The notes: a model not told the origin generated them from the sequence alone. 64,000 bases of DNA from Bombilactobacillus folatiphilus (GCF_023380265.1 NZ_CP093366.1:62001-126000); one strand, 5' to 3'. Shown: positions 46,201 to 55,003, counted from the first letter of the stretch. A program made the numbers and translations.

Positions 46201-47378
46201 CCATCCCCGTGTGGGAAGAGATAAACTTTGGCGCCATCCTCCAGTTTGATACTATTACTTTTATGGACATCATTGATTCCTGCGTTATTGAGGGCAATGC
46301 CAATTCCGTCATAGGTATAACCTGTAAAGACACTGTTTTGATCAAAAATAATTTTAGAGGCTTCAAAAATTTGTTGATCACCGTTGTCATCACATTGATA
46401 TTCGATTCCTTTATATTTATAACGGTCGACTGAAGACATATCAACGCGATTTTTGATAATAATTTCTGTGTTGGCTGACCCACTACCAGAGTTATGGACT
46501 TGCGAGCCTAAATAGCTAAAATTATCATACGTGAGGCGAGTAAAGCCGCCGTTGGTTTCAATCGTGGCATCACCGGTACCATTGTCAGCTGCTTCGGCAT
46601 TATCGGCGACGCCATTGTTTCCAGCGACAGGTCCCCAATAAGTGGTTCCATAAGTGTGCAGATTTTTAAAACTCCAATCTTCCTTGTATAAACCGCCGGG
46701 CGAAGACAAAGCAATACAATGAGAACTAAAATTAATCGTGTGACCTTGACCGTCAATAGTGAATTTAAAGTGGCGTGCATAATTATAGCTATACGTGGAA
46801 CCATTGGCAAAGCCGAAACTGCCATCAATATTAGAAGTGTCGTAAAAGTCTAAGTCTTGCTTAATTACAACCTTGCTAATATGAGAAACACGATTGCCAT
46901 AATCAGGATTTTGCAAATCATAAACAGCTTCTAAAAAAGCCAAAGGGGTACTGACATAAGCAGTGTAAGTATTTGTAGATTGAAGATTTTTACCATTTGA
47001 ATCAATTAAATACTGAAAATCGGTTTTATTGCCGTTAGTTTGACCTTCCGTATTAACAGTAAAATAATTTTTACCATCGTTAGCATTCGCTTGAGCTTCA
47101 CTATCTGTCCATTGAAAATCAGGATACATATATAATCCTGGATGACTATTACCATCTGTGGCAGCATCTCGTAACATAGGTGAAGGCTGCGTTAAAAAAC
47201 TAAAATTAGCTGGGGCTTGTGGTGCATGCGCATTTGGATAAAGAATATTGTCTAAAGTTGGGTTATTAGTAGTCAATGTGGTGTTGGATGCTTGGGTAGT
47301 GTTAGTGCTTGATGTGCAAAGAAGATAAAATATACTGATAATTATAAAAGTTATTCCTAATTTAAATTTGCTATTCAT
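43266..47378 (-). CDS. Giant WxL-domain surface protein with pectate-lyase-like region
   Basis: 1370 aa. Signal peptide (about 1-30, cleavage near TQAS). Residues about 145-480 have a parallel-beta-helix look: SKVVIKQDLDFYDTSNIDG, FTIDGQGHTINF, and repeated short beta and Asn turns, as in pectate-lyase-like adhesin domains. The middle (about 560-760) continues this pattern and is followed by several beta-sandwich segments (about 790-1240). The C-terminus has LNFSKRPN and GKYDGTITWSAVNSLN, the WxL wall-binding end. Likely a non-covalently bound adhesin; no LPXTG motif. Asn, Asp and Thr are very frequent. No homopolymer tract was seen in its signal-peptide region. Confidence 0.85.
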   Translation of the reverse strand: MNSKFKLGITFIIISIFYLLCTSSTNTTQASNTTLTTNNPTLDNILYPNAHAPQAPANFSFLTQPSPMLRDAATDGNSHPGLYMYPDFQWTDSEAQANANDGKNYFTVNTEGQTNGNKTDFQYLIDSNGKNLQSTNTYTAYVSTPLAFLEAVYDLQNPDYGNRVSHISKVVIKQDLDFYDTSNIDGSFGFANGSTYSYNYARHFKFTIDGQGHTINFSSHCIALSSPGGLYKEDWSFKNLHTYGTTYWGPVAGNNGVADNAEAADNGTGDATIETNGGFTRLTYDNFSYLGSQVHNSGSGSANTEIIIKNRVDMSSVDRYKYKGIEYQCDDNGDQQIFEASKIIFDQNSVFTGYTYDGIGIALNNAGINDVHKSNSIKLEDGAKVYLFPHGDGSAENAGNSKGMPYAITSLGDKSKMDLYGDAELNIISNDAPAKGQYYNGTNKLRHNLELAGGLYVSGQFDLNYHKDNTGSPTIRVQSNDQSTMDYVHPENNVMDQNGNLNIPATNNTATGDKNVNYQAYGDDYDFSTDDYGKYVSCLSTSNGGTGTDGSTTTTGATLNSNPLIYLGNSSSNQSTATIDNGTFDVQANNLHDFGTGSPNSTWTPSNGYIMYIGGGMNVYVKKDGIFRLRNTGDKQINNGMNLLQAAKGLQFNISNPKEVDFDLGTNNNPQSNLVYIEGGDKNNPGGYINVDNSTVSANGDASTVSGPNGSIGSDNSKNVQLSNIPIQKMQIPFSYWSTPNNLVTDGTAAMYAKKEPRKELTTGLNAMNSKEFHTLQFGKVDSPVIDNQTTAIVPHKNKDIHLTGTVTHYDDDTSFDPDPPMIRLTLKRGDKSYDLGSTTNPSQAYGTQKTTAKELPVTPDVLGVGDNQQQNGLLATGGDGNVVESAPQYLSPDKKEVQITPQNDTDKKYPTYTYDINLQKVLDDLPKDNPIGDLSSKDKLAVSAVANFQQTPEQPIDIVNLVLKTDKKVTQYLTGDDVKIPISYFDGNPSAQELTLNGTVKDAGQDKTLTSPKLAMQHNSDQSDSHTDWSISDITNSTDTDDTTHKISFSGQDDLTPSNRYPLLGNPDLTYEYQVLPYPKYIGTKNFQSSAQQAATIGAGPQTLVTKFTPVGHHNMSQVQLQLGAITDGGQLNDPNIKITASYPNPDTMSTDKTLSKTITLITNDDNLYDLSGKNFAFPDDKIPADTTFKIQQSVDVKGLSNQDYFQTDSDVLSAVLPDGTTKQLAATPAVKYLITEPDLQLKVPKALNFSKRPNDKKSLLYPDAVDQYVQLLNNADYDMNDINVYAQYQGDPKIASRLYYQVNAADQVNLNNPALIFQGALAKKSSKNLNTHPTSSDPNGLFLDLKDDGLPEGKYDGTITWSAVNSLN

Positions 47379-47724
47379 TTTATTTAAGGCCCTTAATAGA
47401 AAAAATCATAATTAATGATATCATTTTCGAATAAAATGAGCAAAAATCAGTTCAAGCTATAAAAATATTTATTAGAATGAGTTTTAAAGACATTTTTATT
47501 AAAAAAATAGTATAGAAAATAAGAAACGCCGTTTTGTCAGTCAATTAGCTTTTTGTTTTTAATTCTGGAAGCGTCTCAATGAACCCCAGATTTCAACGTC
47601 GACATCTGTCAGAATTTATTTCATAAAAATTAATTTTAATTCTCATAAATTGATGCTTTTAGCAAATCTAATTACCATAAAAAAGCCAACGCTTAAATGC
47701 GCTGACTAATGGTATGATTAAATT
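47379..47724. other. AT-rich intergenic region, 346 bp
   Basis: Upstream region of the giant surface gene. It should hold that gene's promoter, but I see no convincing -35/-10 pair. Its far end holds the terminator of the cardiolipin synthase gene. No open frame or RNA gene recognised. Confidence 0.6.
47678..47707 (-). terminator. Rho-independent terminator after cls
   Basis: On the minus strand GTCAGCGC pairs with GCGTTGGC (with G-U pairs), followed by TTTTTT. Confidence 0.7.
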
Positions 47725-49185
47725 TTATAAAATGGGTGACAGCAATCGGGAAAATAGTTGTTTGAAATGTAACCATCTGGATTGCTGGTTTATGATCTCC
47801 ATGGTTAATAAAGTGCAGTGTTTAATATCTTCTTCAAAAATTTTGGTTAACTGCTGACTCACCTTGGTGTCGTATAAAAAAGCATCCGCTTCAAAATTCA
47901 AACTATAACTGCGATAGTCCTGATTCATTGAACCGATGGCGCTGATTTGATGATCAAAAACCGCTGTTTTGGCATGCATAAAGCCATTATTATAAATGTA
48001 AACCTCAATATTTTTTTCACTCAACAAATTGGCGTAAAATTGCGTTGCGCGGTAAATAAAGGGATGATCTGGTTTGTCAGGAATCATAATTTTGACTTTG
48101 GTACCTGAACGGGCGGTCACTAATAAAGCGTCTAGCATGGAATCATCAGGAATTAAATAAGGCGTTTGGATCAAAACACTCTTTTGAGCATTCATAACAA
48201 AGCTCATTAAACCGCCCTTCAGAGTGTCGAAATTATTGTCCGGACCGTCAGAAACAATTTGAATCGGCGTGATGTCTTCCGGAACTTCCCAGTTAATTGG
48301 GAAATACTTCTCTTGAAATAAAATCTTTTCATGATGGCGGTTAACCGAAGCGTTCCAATCTAGGACAAATCGTTCCTGTAAAGATAAAGCGGCATACCCA
48401 ACAATCCGAACATGAGTATCACGCCAATAGCCGAATTTAGGCTTCAGTCCCAGGTATTGATCACCAATATTAAAGCCACCTGTCCAACCAATTTTACCGT
48501 CAATAACGACAATTTTACGGTGTAAATGATAATTTAAACGATACTTAGTAATAGCATTTTGTGAAGTGATAAATGGCATTACTTGCCCGCCAGCTTCCAT
48601 TAACGGCTTGAAAAATTTTTTATTGGCACCCGGCGACCCCCAGCGATCATAAATGACGCGCACTTCTAGACCCTCTTGAGCCTTTTGGGTCAGTAATTGC
48701 AAGATTTGGCGCCCCAAATCATCATCAAAAAAGGAGTAATATTCTAAATGAATGGTTTCTTTAGCGGCTTTGATATCTTGTTCTAGCGCGGCAAATTTAG
48801 CTTTGCCATCCGTAAAAATTTTCGGCTGATTATGAACGGTCACCGGAGCATCTTCACTTTGGTTAAAATAATCAATTTGGCGTTGCGCTTTTTTTGTGGT
48901 TTCGTTGGCCGCGGAGGGTCTTTTTTTGGCTAAATCTTTGGATACCATTTGCTTTAAGCGCTCTAATCCCACGTGTTCAGCGTTACTAATGGCAAAAAGA
49001 TTTTCTTGGGCAATGCCGCGACCGAAGAATGCGAAGATAATGAATCCGATAATTGGCAATAAAATCAGCACAATCAGCCAAGCTAGGGTGGTGCTGATAC
49101 TGCGCCGTCGGTGAAAAACGGTGATGATTGCGGCAATGGTATTTAATAGAAAAATTAGAATAACAATATTAATAAAAATTTGCAT
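47725..49185 (-). CDS. cls: Cardiolipin synthase
   Basis: 486 aa. Two N-terminal membrane helices (about 2-20 and 31-53) and two phospholipase D domains with intact HKD motifs: HLHRKIVVIDGKIGWTGG and FMHAKTAVFDHQISAIGS. It condenses two phosphatidylglycerol molecules to cardiolipin and glycerol at the membrane. Length and order match Firmicutes Cls. It sits just downstream of a hydrolase-acetyltransferase pair on the same strand, 11 bases from the latter, and may share its transcript. Confidence 0.94.
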   Translation of the reverse strand: MQIFINIVILIFLLNTIAAIITVFHRRRSISTTLAWLIVLILLPIIGFIIFAFFGRGIAQENLFAISNAEHVGLERLKQMVSKDLAKKRPSAANETTKKAQRQIDYFNQSEDAPVTVHNQPKIFTDGKAKFAALEQDIKAAKETIHLEYYSFFDDDLGRQILQLLTQKAQEGLEVRVIYDRWGSPGANKKFFKPLMEAGGQVMPFITSQNAITKYRLNYHLHRKIVVIDGKIGWTGGFNIGDQYLGLKPKFGYWRDTHVRIVGYAALSLQERFVLDWNASVNRHHEKILFQEKYFPINWEVPEDITPIQIVSDGPDNNFDTLKGGLMSFVMNAQKSVLIQTPYLIPDDSMLDALLVTARSGTKVKIMIPDKPDHPFIYRATQFYANLLSEKNIEVYIYNNGFMHAKTAVFDHQISAIGSMNQDYRSYSLNFEADAFLYDTKVSQQLTKIFEEDIKHCTLLTMEIINQQSRWLHFKQLFSRLLSPIL

Positions 49186-49196
49186 GAAAAAATTCC

Positions 49197-49601
49197 TTAA
49201 GTAAGATTTTTGTTGAAAAATTTTTGTGATAAAGCTGCTTGTGTAGATTCGGCAGTGACTAGAACAGCTTGATGATGGAATTGATCATTGATTAACTGTT
49301 GCAGACGTGTCAAAATCTCGGCAGGGACCTCTGTCTTGAAGTTTAACGTTAAAGATAGTTGAGGACTATCAAAATGCTTGATCGTGATCAGACCGATTAA
49401 TTGCCGTGACTTTTTGGCTAAAACACCCCAAGTGATAGCTTGATTACGCATGATTTGTTGCATAGCCCGATTAATAAAAGCAGACGTTTGCGCTATATCG
49501 GTCTGCAAAAAGGTTTGAATAATTTGACCGGGCAGATAACTTAAAAAGTTTAACTCAAAATGAGCGGTAATAATAGGGTGGAAAATTTGTAAATTAGGCA
49601 T
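49197..49601 (-). CDS. Small GNAT-like protein
   Basis: 134 aa from the ATG at 49601, which overlaps the preceding hydrolase stop by 8 bases (ATGCCTAA). Segments WGVLAKKSRQLIGLITIKHF and LSLTLNF look like the central strands of RimJ/GNAT acetyltransferases, but the acetyl-CoA loop RxxGxG/A is not evident. Its N-terminal segment begins MPNLQIFHPIITAHFELNF. It may be a degenerate or highly divergent acetyltransferase. Translation is coupled to the hydrolase gene. Confidence 0.6.
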   Translation of the reverse strand: MPNLQIFHPIITAHFELNFLSYLPGQIIQTFLQTDIAQTSAFINRAMQQIMRNQAITWGVLAKKSRQLIGLITIKHFDSPQLSLTLNFKTEVPAEILTRLQQLINDQFHHQAVLVTAESTQAALSQKFFNKNLT

Positions 49602-50451
49602 AATCTGACCTGCTAACTGTAAATTCGGGATAAATGAACGTATTAATTTTGTGCAACACATGCTTATCATCATGCATTTTTGAATGTTCACCACTATTGC
49701 CTAGCGCGTTATATTCTTGGAATTCTCGAACCTGGTCTTGCAAAATATATTTGATGGAACGTGCGGAACTGACGGAAACGTATTTGTCCGTGTTAGAGTG
49801 GTCATTAATATTACCATAAATATTCAAAACCAAGGCATTAGCTGGAATTTTGTGGCGGTTCAAGTACATCCACAAATACTTGGGTGTCATAAAAGCAGGT
49901 TTACCAGAAGCATCCAACGGATTAATATTGGGTAAATCACCAAAAGCAACCAAACCGTCAAACGGTCCCGCAATTAAAGCTAATCGATTAATCTGCGGCA
50001 ATGGTTGATTGTACGTATGAATTAACTGCGAAATGACAGCCACTGCCCCTAAAGAATGAGCAATCGCGTTATAATTTTGAAAATGGTAACGTTGGCTGAG
50101 ATCATTCAGAATTTGATTGAACCAACGCTCCATAAGCGCTGACGGAATCCAGCGATCTTGAAAAATGAGTTGTACTATGGGATAACGGGCAGTAGACCAG
50201 TAACCAGAATAATTGATTTTGCTATGCCAATCCACGGTGGCACGCAAAAAAACGGGTGATCCTGTCACTTTTTGGGCAGAACCAACCATTTTCTCAGTGG
50301 TGTAATTACCACCACGAAATCCGTGAATGTAAAAGGTTGGAATTTGTTCTTGACTAGAAGTTACGGAAATAGTCTGGTCTAATTTACAAATCGGAATTGT
50401 GGCTGTTTGTTTATTATCTAGTTGCTGATGCAGATATCGCCAAGCGCTCAT
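49594..50451 (-). CDS. Alpha/beta hydrolase (DUF915)
   Basis: 285 aa. Alpha/beta hydrolase with IPTFYIHGFRGG (oxyanion region), nucleophile Ser in AHSLGAV (about residue 128), and probable Asp and His in NINDHSNTDKYVSV and SKMHDDKHV. DUF915 members in lactobacilli are often predicted to be exported, yet no signal peptide or membrane helix is seen here, which suggests a cytosolic protein. Substrate unknown, possibly esters or lipids. It is the first gene of a run with the GNAT-like gene and cls. Confidence 0.85.
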   Translation of the reverse strand: MSAWRYLHQQLDNKQTATIPICKLDQTISVTSSQEQIPTFYIHGFRGGNYTTEKMVGSAQKVTGSPVFLRATVDWHSKINYSGYWSTARYPIVQLIFQDRWIPSALMERWFNQILNDLSQRYHFQNYNAIAHSLGAVAVISQLIHTYNQPLPQINRLALIAGPFDGLVAFGDLPNINPLDASGKPAFMTPKYLWMYLNRHKIPANALVLNIYGNINDHSNTDKYVSVSSARSIKYILQDQVREFQEYNALGNSGEHSKMHDDKHVLHKINTFIYPEFTVSRSDYA

Positions 50452-50536
50452 GCTTTAAGTGTCCTCTAATTGAGTAAAATCGCTATTCAATATCATACAG
50501 GTTCTGAAAGGGTAATTCTAGTTACAGGAGAAAAAT

Positions 50537-51199
50537 ATGAAAAAATATTATGCTGTGAAATCTGGTCGTCAGCCGGGAATTTATCAAACTTGGGCGGATT
50601 GCCAGCGACAAGTCACGGGCTTTTCTGGTGCCCAGTTTAAAAGTTTTGTGACTTTAGCCCAAGCGCAAGCGTTTTTGGAATCAGACGGTACTAAATCCAC
50701 GGCCTCAACTTCCGCGCCGACACCAATAATTCAGTTATACACTGATGGTGGGACGCGCAATACGGGTAATGTCCATGGTGGTCACGTCAACGCGACGGAT
50801 AAAGCTGCTTGGGCGTATCTGATTGTGACGCCGGCTCAGCGTTATTCAGATAGTCAAGGTTGTTTGGGTGCAACCAATAATCAAATGGAATTGCTGGCTT
50901 TATTGCAAGGGTTGAAGCAATTAATTAACCTCAATTTGCAGTATGAAGCAATTTTGGTTACTATGGATTCACGTTATGTGTTGAATGCGATTAACAAGCA
51001 TTGGCTCCAAAATTGGCAACGTCGAGGCTGGAAAAAAGCTGACGGACAACCAGTTTTGAATGTACAGTTGTGGCAAGCGTTCGTCAAGCTTTTACCGACT
51101 TTTCCACGGATTCAATTTGTTTGGACGAAGGGGCACGCAGATAATGCCGGGAATGTGTTTGTGGATCGGTTGTTGAATAAAACGATGGATGATATGTAA
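50537..51199 (+). CDS. rnhA: Ribonuclease HI with viroplasmin-type N-terminal domain
   Basis: 220 aa. The N-terminal 45 residues (YYAVKSGRQPGIYQTWADCQ) are the viroplasmin/hybrid-binding domain that grips RNA-DNA duplex. A linker rich in Ser, Thr and Pro follows, then RNase H (about 68-218) with the four acidic residues in YTDGGTRN, NQMELLAL, TMDSRYV and KGHADNAGN. It removes RNA from RNA-DNA hybrids. Good AGGAG before the ATG. Divergent from the hydrolase gene. Confidence 0.94.
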   Translation: MKKYYAVKSGRQPGIYQTWADCQRQVTGFSGAQFKSFVTLAQAQAFLESDGTKSTASTSAPTPIIQLYTDGGTRNTGNVHGGHVNATDKAAWAYLIVTPAQRYSDSQGCLGATNNQMELLALLQGLKQLINLNLQYEAILVTMDSRYVLNAINKHWLQNWQRRGWKKADGQPVLNVQLWQAFVKLLPTFPRIQFVWTKGHADNAGNVFVDRLLNKTMDDM

Positions 51200-51253
51200 A
51201 TAAAATAGAAGGTTACTTGTTAAATTTATATTAACGGCGATCCTATTATTTGA

Positions 51254-51292
51254 TAAAAAAACTCTACCAAAATTGATTGGTGGAGCTTTTTT
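51254..51292. terminator. Bidirectional terminator after rnhA
   Basis: AAAAAACTCTACCAA pairs with TTGGTGGAGCTTTTTT (one G-U pair), between convergent genes. Confidence 0.82.
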
Positions 51293-51293
51293 A

Positions 51294-51998
51294 TCATGCT
51301 TTATTGCCACTACTGTCTTTTTTCTTTGGAAAAAGTAAGAAAGAAAAGATAGATATTGCTACAAAAATAATGGAACTGGAATATAACTTGATGAAAGCTT
51401 TATTGTGCTGACTAAGTGCGTAATTTTTGATTTTTTGAATCACATGATTGATTTGGGCATTCAGTTTGGTGACACGTTGCAATACTTTTTTTCGAACTTG
51501 TTGTTTAATGACTGCAGCTTGTTGTGGTGGTAAATTCGGTTGTTGCTGGATAACTTTATGATAATTGTGTTCAACGAGTTCTTTTTTATCTTCTTTCGTG
51601 AAATGTTTGGTATTGGTATTAGTCTTGTTACTGCTTAGGGCAGCAACCGATTTCTTAATAATTACTTTTTGCTTTGCTTGAGGTACATCTAGTGTGGCAA
51701 CTTTTTGATGAATATAGTTAACAGAATGATCATGTGCTGTATTTAAGTTGCTATATAAGCTAGTTACATAAATAGCAACTGCTAAAATCGTTCCGACTTG
51801 GCGCAAAACGCCAGCGATACTTTGCGAAGCTGTCAGGAGTTTACCTTCAAAATCTGAAGCTGCTAGCAAAGTTATAGGTCCAGCAATAATGCCATAACCC
51901 GTTCCCAAAATCAAACAAGTTCCGACAACGACGGGGTTATTAGTCATATCTATATGTGCTAACAACACGTAAGCAATGAGCAAAAGATTTTTTTTCAT
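51294..51998 (-). pseudogene. N-terminally truncated MFS efflux transporter
   Basis: 234 aa and open, but only the last part of a 14-helix DHA2 exporter: three consecutive membrane segments (LLLIAYVLLAHI, VGTCLILGTGYGIIAGPITLL, then QSIAGVLRQVGTILAVAIYVT). A long charged loop (about 85-205) and a final helix follow. The missing N-terminal half carries the drug pathway, so function as an exporter is unlikely. A ribosome site (AAGGGATC) still precedes the ATG, and a PadR regulator is divergent, so the promoter may have fused to the 3' remnant by deletion. It could alternatively be a partner fragment. Confidence 0.65.
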
Positions 51999-52128
51999 AA
52001 TAAGATCCCTTTATTCATATTATTAATATTAATAAAGTTAATATAATCAATCTATCTTGGGATGTCAATAATCTAGTTAATTTTGTGGTACGATTGACTT
52101 TAATAAAATTATTCGGTGATGGTGGCAT

Positions 52129-52644
52129 ATGAAGGGCAAAGATATTATTTTAGGTATTTTGAGTACGTCTGATAAAACAGGTTATGAAATTAATGATATT
52201 TTGCAAAATCAGTTATCTTATTTCTGTGATGGTACGTATGGCATGATCTATCCCACGCTCAAGAAACTAGAACAAGCTGGCTCTATTTCGAAGCAAGAAA
52301 TTATTCAATCCGGTAAGCCTAATAAGAATATTTATTCGATTACCGATAAAGGGCAAAGAGAATTTGCCGAATATTTATCTGCTGATGTGGCACCATCAAC
52401 TTTTAAATCTGATTTCTTGCTCCATTTATTTTTCGGAGCCGATTTACCAAAAGAACAAGTAGAGAAACTTATTAAAGAAGAATTAGCTAGAAAAAAAGGG
52501 CAGTTACAACAATTGCTAGATAACTATCAAATGTGGCAGCAACAAGGAATCTCACAAACGCAATTAATTACGGTAAATTATGGAATTGTTCAATATAAAG
52601 CAGTGATTGAATTTTTGCAGTCACAGCTGGATGAATTAAACTGA
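52129..52644 (+). CDS. PadR family transcriptional regulator
   Basis: 171 aa. PadR winged helix: KDIILGILSTSDKTGYEINDIL, then FCDGTYGMIYPTLKKLEQAGSI and IYSITDKGQREFAEYL, followed by the C-terminal helical dimerisation region (about 95-170). PadR proteins repress drug-efflux or phenolic-acid genes until a ligand binds. It is divergent from the truncated exporter; the AT-rich gap contains ATTAATATTAAT (about 52023-52034), a plausible operator. Confidence 0.87.
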   Translation: MKGKDIILGILSTSDKTGYEINDILQNQLSYFCDGTYGMIYPTLKKLEQAGSISKQEIIQSGKPNKNIYSITDKGQREFAEYLSADVAPSTFKSDFLLHLFFGADLPKEQVEKLIKEELARKKGQLQQLLDNYQMWQQQGISQTQLITVNYGIVQYKAVIEFLQSQLDELN

Positions 52645-52650
52645 AAAAAG

Positions 52651-52683
52651 GATTGACGCCGATAGAATATCGACAATCAATCC
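52651..52683 (-). repeat. 33-bp hairpin repeat (copy B), acting as terminator of the DUF1002 gene
   Basis: Exact reverse complement of 33231-33263. On the minus strand the hairpin is followed by TTTTTT and lies 44 bases past the DUF1002 stop, so it terminates that gene. Confidence 0.82.
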
Positions 52684-52727
52684 TAAATTAAGTTATTCAA
52701 TCTTTCTTTAATTTGTAGGTTGCTTTA

Positions 52728-53699
52728 TTATTGTGGTTGATTCTGATTACCACCAAATAAATGGCTAAAGAAATTAGTAATGCTGGTCCAAATTTGCTGG
52801 AGCAGGTTCTGATTTTGCGGTGTATTCACTTTGTTAATAATGGCTTGAGCATGACTTTTGATATCAGAACTTAGTTTGTTGGCTTGTTGTTTGAAATTGC
52901 CATTTTTTAAAGCTCCCGAATCGCGGACTTGCACGAGCAAATTAATGATTTGCTGTTTTTGATTAGCAGTGATAATGTTTTGCAGATTGTTACTTTGAAT
53001 CGTGTTATTAACGATATTGGTAATTTGGTTCACCGTGATGTTGGGACCAATCTTCGCCATTTGACTTTTGGCTTGCGCGACAGCATTGTTGAGTTGCGTA
53101 TCACTATAGCCATTTTGGCTTTTATTTTGTTGATTAATTTGACTGAGTGTGTTCATTTCATTTTGAGCTGCGGCAACTTGATTTTCATTTAAGTGGTCAC
53201 CATTTTGTGCAAAAGCAGCATAAACTCCGGCTAAAGCACCCGAACCATCAATCGGGGTGGCGGAGGTGACGTAAATATTAGCGTCACTGATCCCGGCGGT
53301 TAAGGCAGCGTTACGATACTGATTTTCTGTAATTGTAGTGATGTTATTTTTACCATTATATTTCAAAATTTGGACGTTAATTCCGGATCCCTTGGCAGTT
53401 TTCTCAATTAAGGCTGAGGACCAAACTCCAGAATTATTTGTAAAATTATCACCAGCAGGATTGAGATACTGCACTAAAGTAGCGCCAGTAACGGTGAGCT
53501 TTTGAAAGTTCTTGTTGGCAATCTGATTCGATAAAACATCGATGGTACCTTGACGTTGACTGGTGGATAATGAAGTTCCTAACGTCATGACCGGTGTATT
53601 CCAATTTTGATTATCATCCGCGCGCACAGGATTAATCCATATTGAAAAACTGCTAATGGCCAAAGTCAGGATGGTGAGTAATGAAACTTTTTTGTGCAT
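52728..53699 (-). CDS. DUF1002 family secreted protein
   Basis: 323 aa. Signal peptide (about 1-27, cleavage near VRADD), then the DUF1002 core: VMTLGTSLSTSQRQGTIDVL, VQYLNPAGDNFTNNSGVWSSALIEK and ISDANIYVTSATPIDGSGALAGVYAAF. The C-terminal half is a long helical Asn- and Gln-rich region. DUF1002 proteins are secreted by lactobacilli and other Firmicutes; their function is not established. No wall anchor is seen. AGGAGG lies just upstream. Confidence 0.88.
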   Translation of the reverse strand: MHKKVSLLTILTLAISSFSIWINPVRADDNQNWNTPVMTLGTSLSTSQRQGTIDVLSNQIANKNFQKLTVTGATLVQYLNPAGDNFTNNSGVWSSALIEKTAKGSGINVQILKYNGKNNITTITENQYRNAALTAGISDANIYVTSATPIDGSGALAGVYAAFAQNGDHLNENQVAAAQNEMNTLSQINQQNKSQNGYSDTQLNNAVAQAKSQMAKIGPNITVNQITNIVNNTIQSNNLQNIITANQKQQIINLLVQVRDSGALKNGNFKQQANKLSSDIKSHAQAIINKVNTPQNQNLLQQIWTSITNFFSHLFGGNQNQPQ

Positions 53700-53898
53700 A
53701 GTTTGATCCCTCCTAATTAGGAAACTAGGTTAATTATAGCAAGATTATAATAAGGAAACCACTTACAGAATTCAAAAGTCGTGTAATCTTCATTATTAAG
53801 ATATTTGGTTAAATAATCTGTTAACGTTTTAAATATGTTATACTTTAGGTTCTGGAATTGTTCTTAAATAATCCTAAATTCAATTTAAGGAGAAAAAA

Positions 53899-54954
53899 AT
53901 GAAAATTGTAGTTTTATCTGGCGGTCGCAGTACCGAGCGCAATGTCTCACTATCTTCAGGTGTCAAGATTACGAATGCTTTACGTGGTAAAGGTTACGAA
54001 GTGGCGTTGGTTGATTCATTCTTGGGGCAAGCCTTAGATCCGTCGCAATCAGTGGAGGATTTGTTCTCCACGCAATTGGCTGACGAAAGTAATTTGGTAA
54101 TTGCTGACGAGGTCTTGACTGATGACAAGATTAACGCTTTGCGGACCGATGGCACACGTGGCTTATTGGGTCCTAACGTATTAAAAATTTGCCAAGCAGC
54201 TGATTTGGTTTACCTTGGTTTACACGGTGAAGATGGCGAAAATGGTAAAATTCAAGCAACATTGGATGTCTTTGATATTCGCTACACTGGCAGTGGTCCA
54301 CTGGCTTCAGGTTTAGCAATGAATAAGAAGTTTTCCAAAGAAGTCTTCATGCAAAATCAGATTCCGACAGCCCCTTATATTACGACCAAAACTGCCGACG
54401 TGGACGAATCCGCGATTACGTTTGGCTTCCCAGTCGTCGTCAAACCAGCTAATGGTGGTTCTAGCGTGGGGACACATATTGTGCAAAAGCATGCGGATTT
54501 AAAAGAAAGTCTGCTTGATGCCTTTAAGTTTGATGATGACGTTTTGATTGAAAAGTATATTAAGGGTCGTGAATTTTCGGTTGCCATTGTGGATGGAGAA
54601 GTTTTGCCACCAGTTGAAATCGTCGTGACACAGGGTTGGTACGATTTTCAACATAAATTTCAAGATAATAATCAAACACAATTTATCACACCGCCAGAAT
54701 TGGATCACGAAACGTTGGAAGCTTTGAATAAGTGGACGAAGGCGACCTTTAAAGCTTTGAATATGGAAAATTATGGTCGCATTGACTTCTTGGTTAATGA
54801 CGAAGGCGTGTATGTCATGGAAGCCAATTCTTTGCCGGGGATGACGCCGCGGTCGTTGATTCCTCAAGAAGCTGCTGTGGTCGGTATTAATTACGCGGAT
54901 TTGTGTGAGAAAATCATTCAAAGCAAATGGCGTTTTTATGAAGATCAAGCTTAA
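53899..54954 (+). CDS. ddl: D-alanine--D-alanine/D-lactate ligase, Phe type
   Basis: 351 aa, ATP-grasp enzyme. N-terminal SGGRSTERNVSLSSG, GLHGEDGENGKIQ, VKPANGGSSVG, RIDFLVNDEGVYVMEANSLPGMTP. At the position equivalent to Tyr216 of E. coli DdlB (YDYEAKY) this protein has Phe254 (YDFQHKF). In this family Phe at that site goes with D-Ala-D-Lac synthesis and intrinsic vancomycin resistance, whereas Tyr gives D-Ala-D-Ala. AAGGAG precedes the ATG. A clear terminator follows. Confidence 0.9.
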   Translation: MKIVVLSGGRSTERNVSLSSGVKITNALRGKGYEVALVDSFLGQALDPSQSVEDLFSTQLADESNLVIADEVLTDDKINALRTDGTRGLLGPNVLKICQAADLVYLGLHGEDGENGKIQATLDVFDIRYTGSGPLASGLAMNKKFSKEVFMQNQIPTAPYITTKTADVDESAITFGFPVVVKPANGGSSVGTHIVQKHADLKESLLDAFKFDDDVLIEKYIKGREFSVAIVDGEVLPPVEIVVTQGWYDFQHKFQDNNQTQFITPPELDHETLEALNKWTKATFKALNMENYGRIDFLVNDEGVYVMEANSLPGMTPRSLIPQEAAVVGINYADLCEKIIQSKWRFYEDQA

Positions 54955-54966
54955 TTTGTTTTTAAG

Positions 54967-55003
54967 AGTGTAATCAACTGTATCGGGTTGGTTACACTTT
55001 TTT
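54967..55003 (+). terminator. Rho-independent terminator after ddl
   Basis: AGTGTAATCAAC pairs with GTTGGTTACACT, followed by T. Confidence 0.88.
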
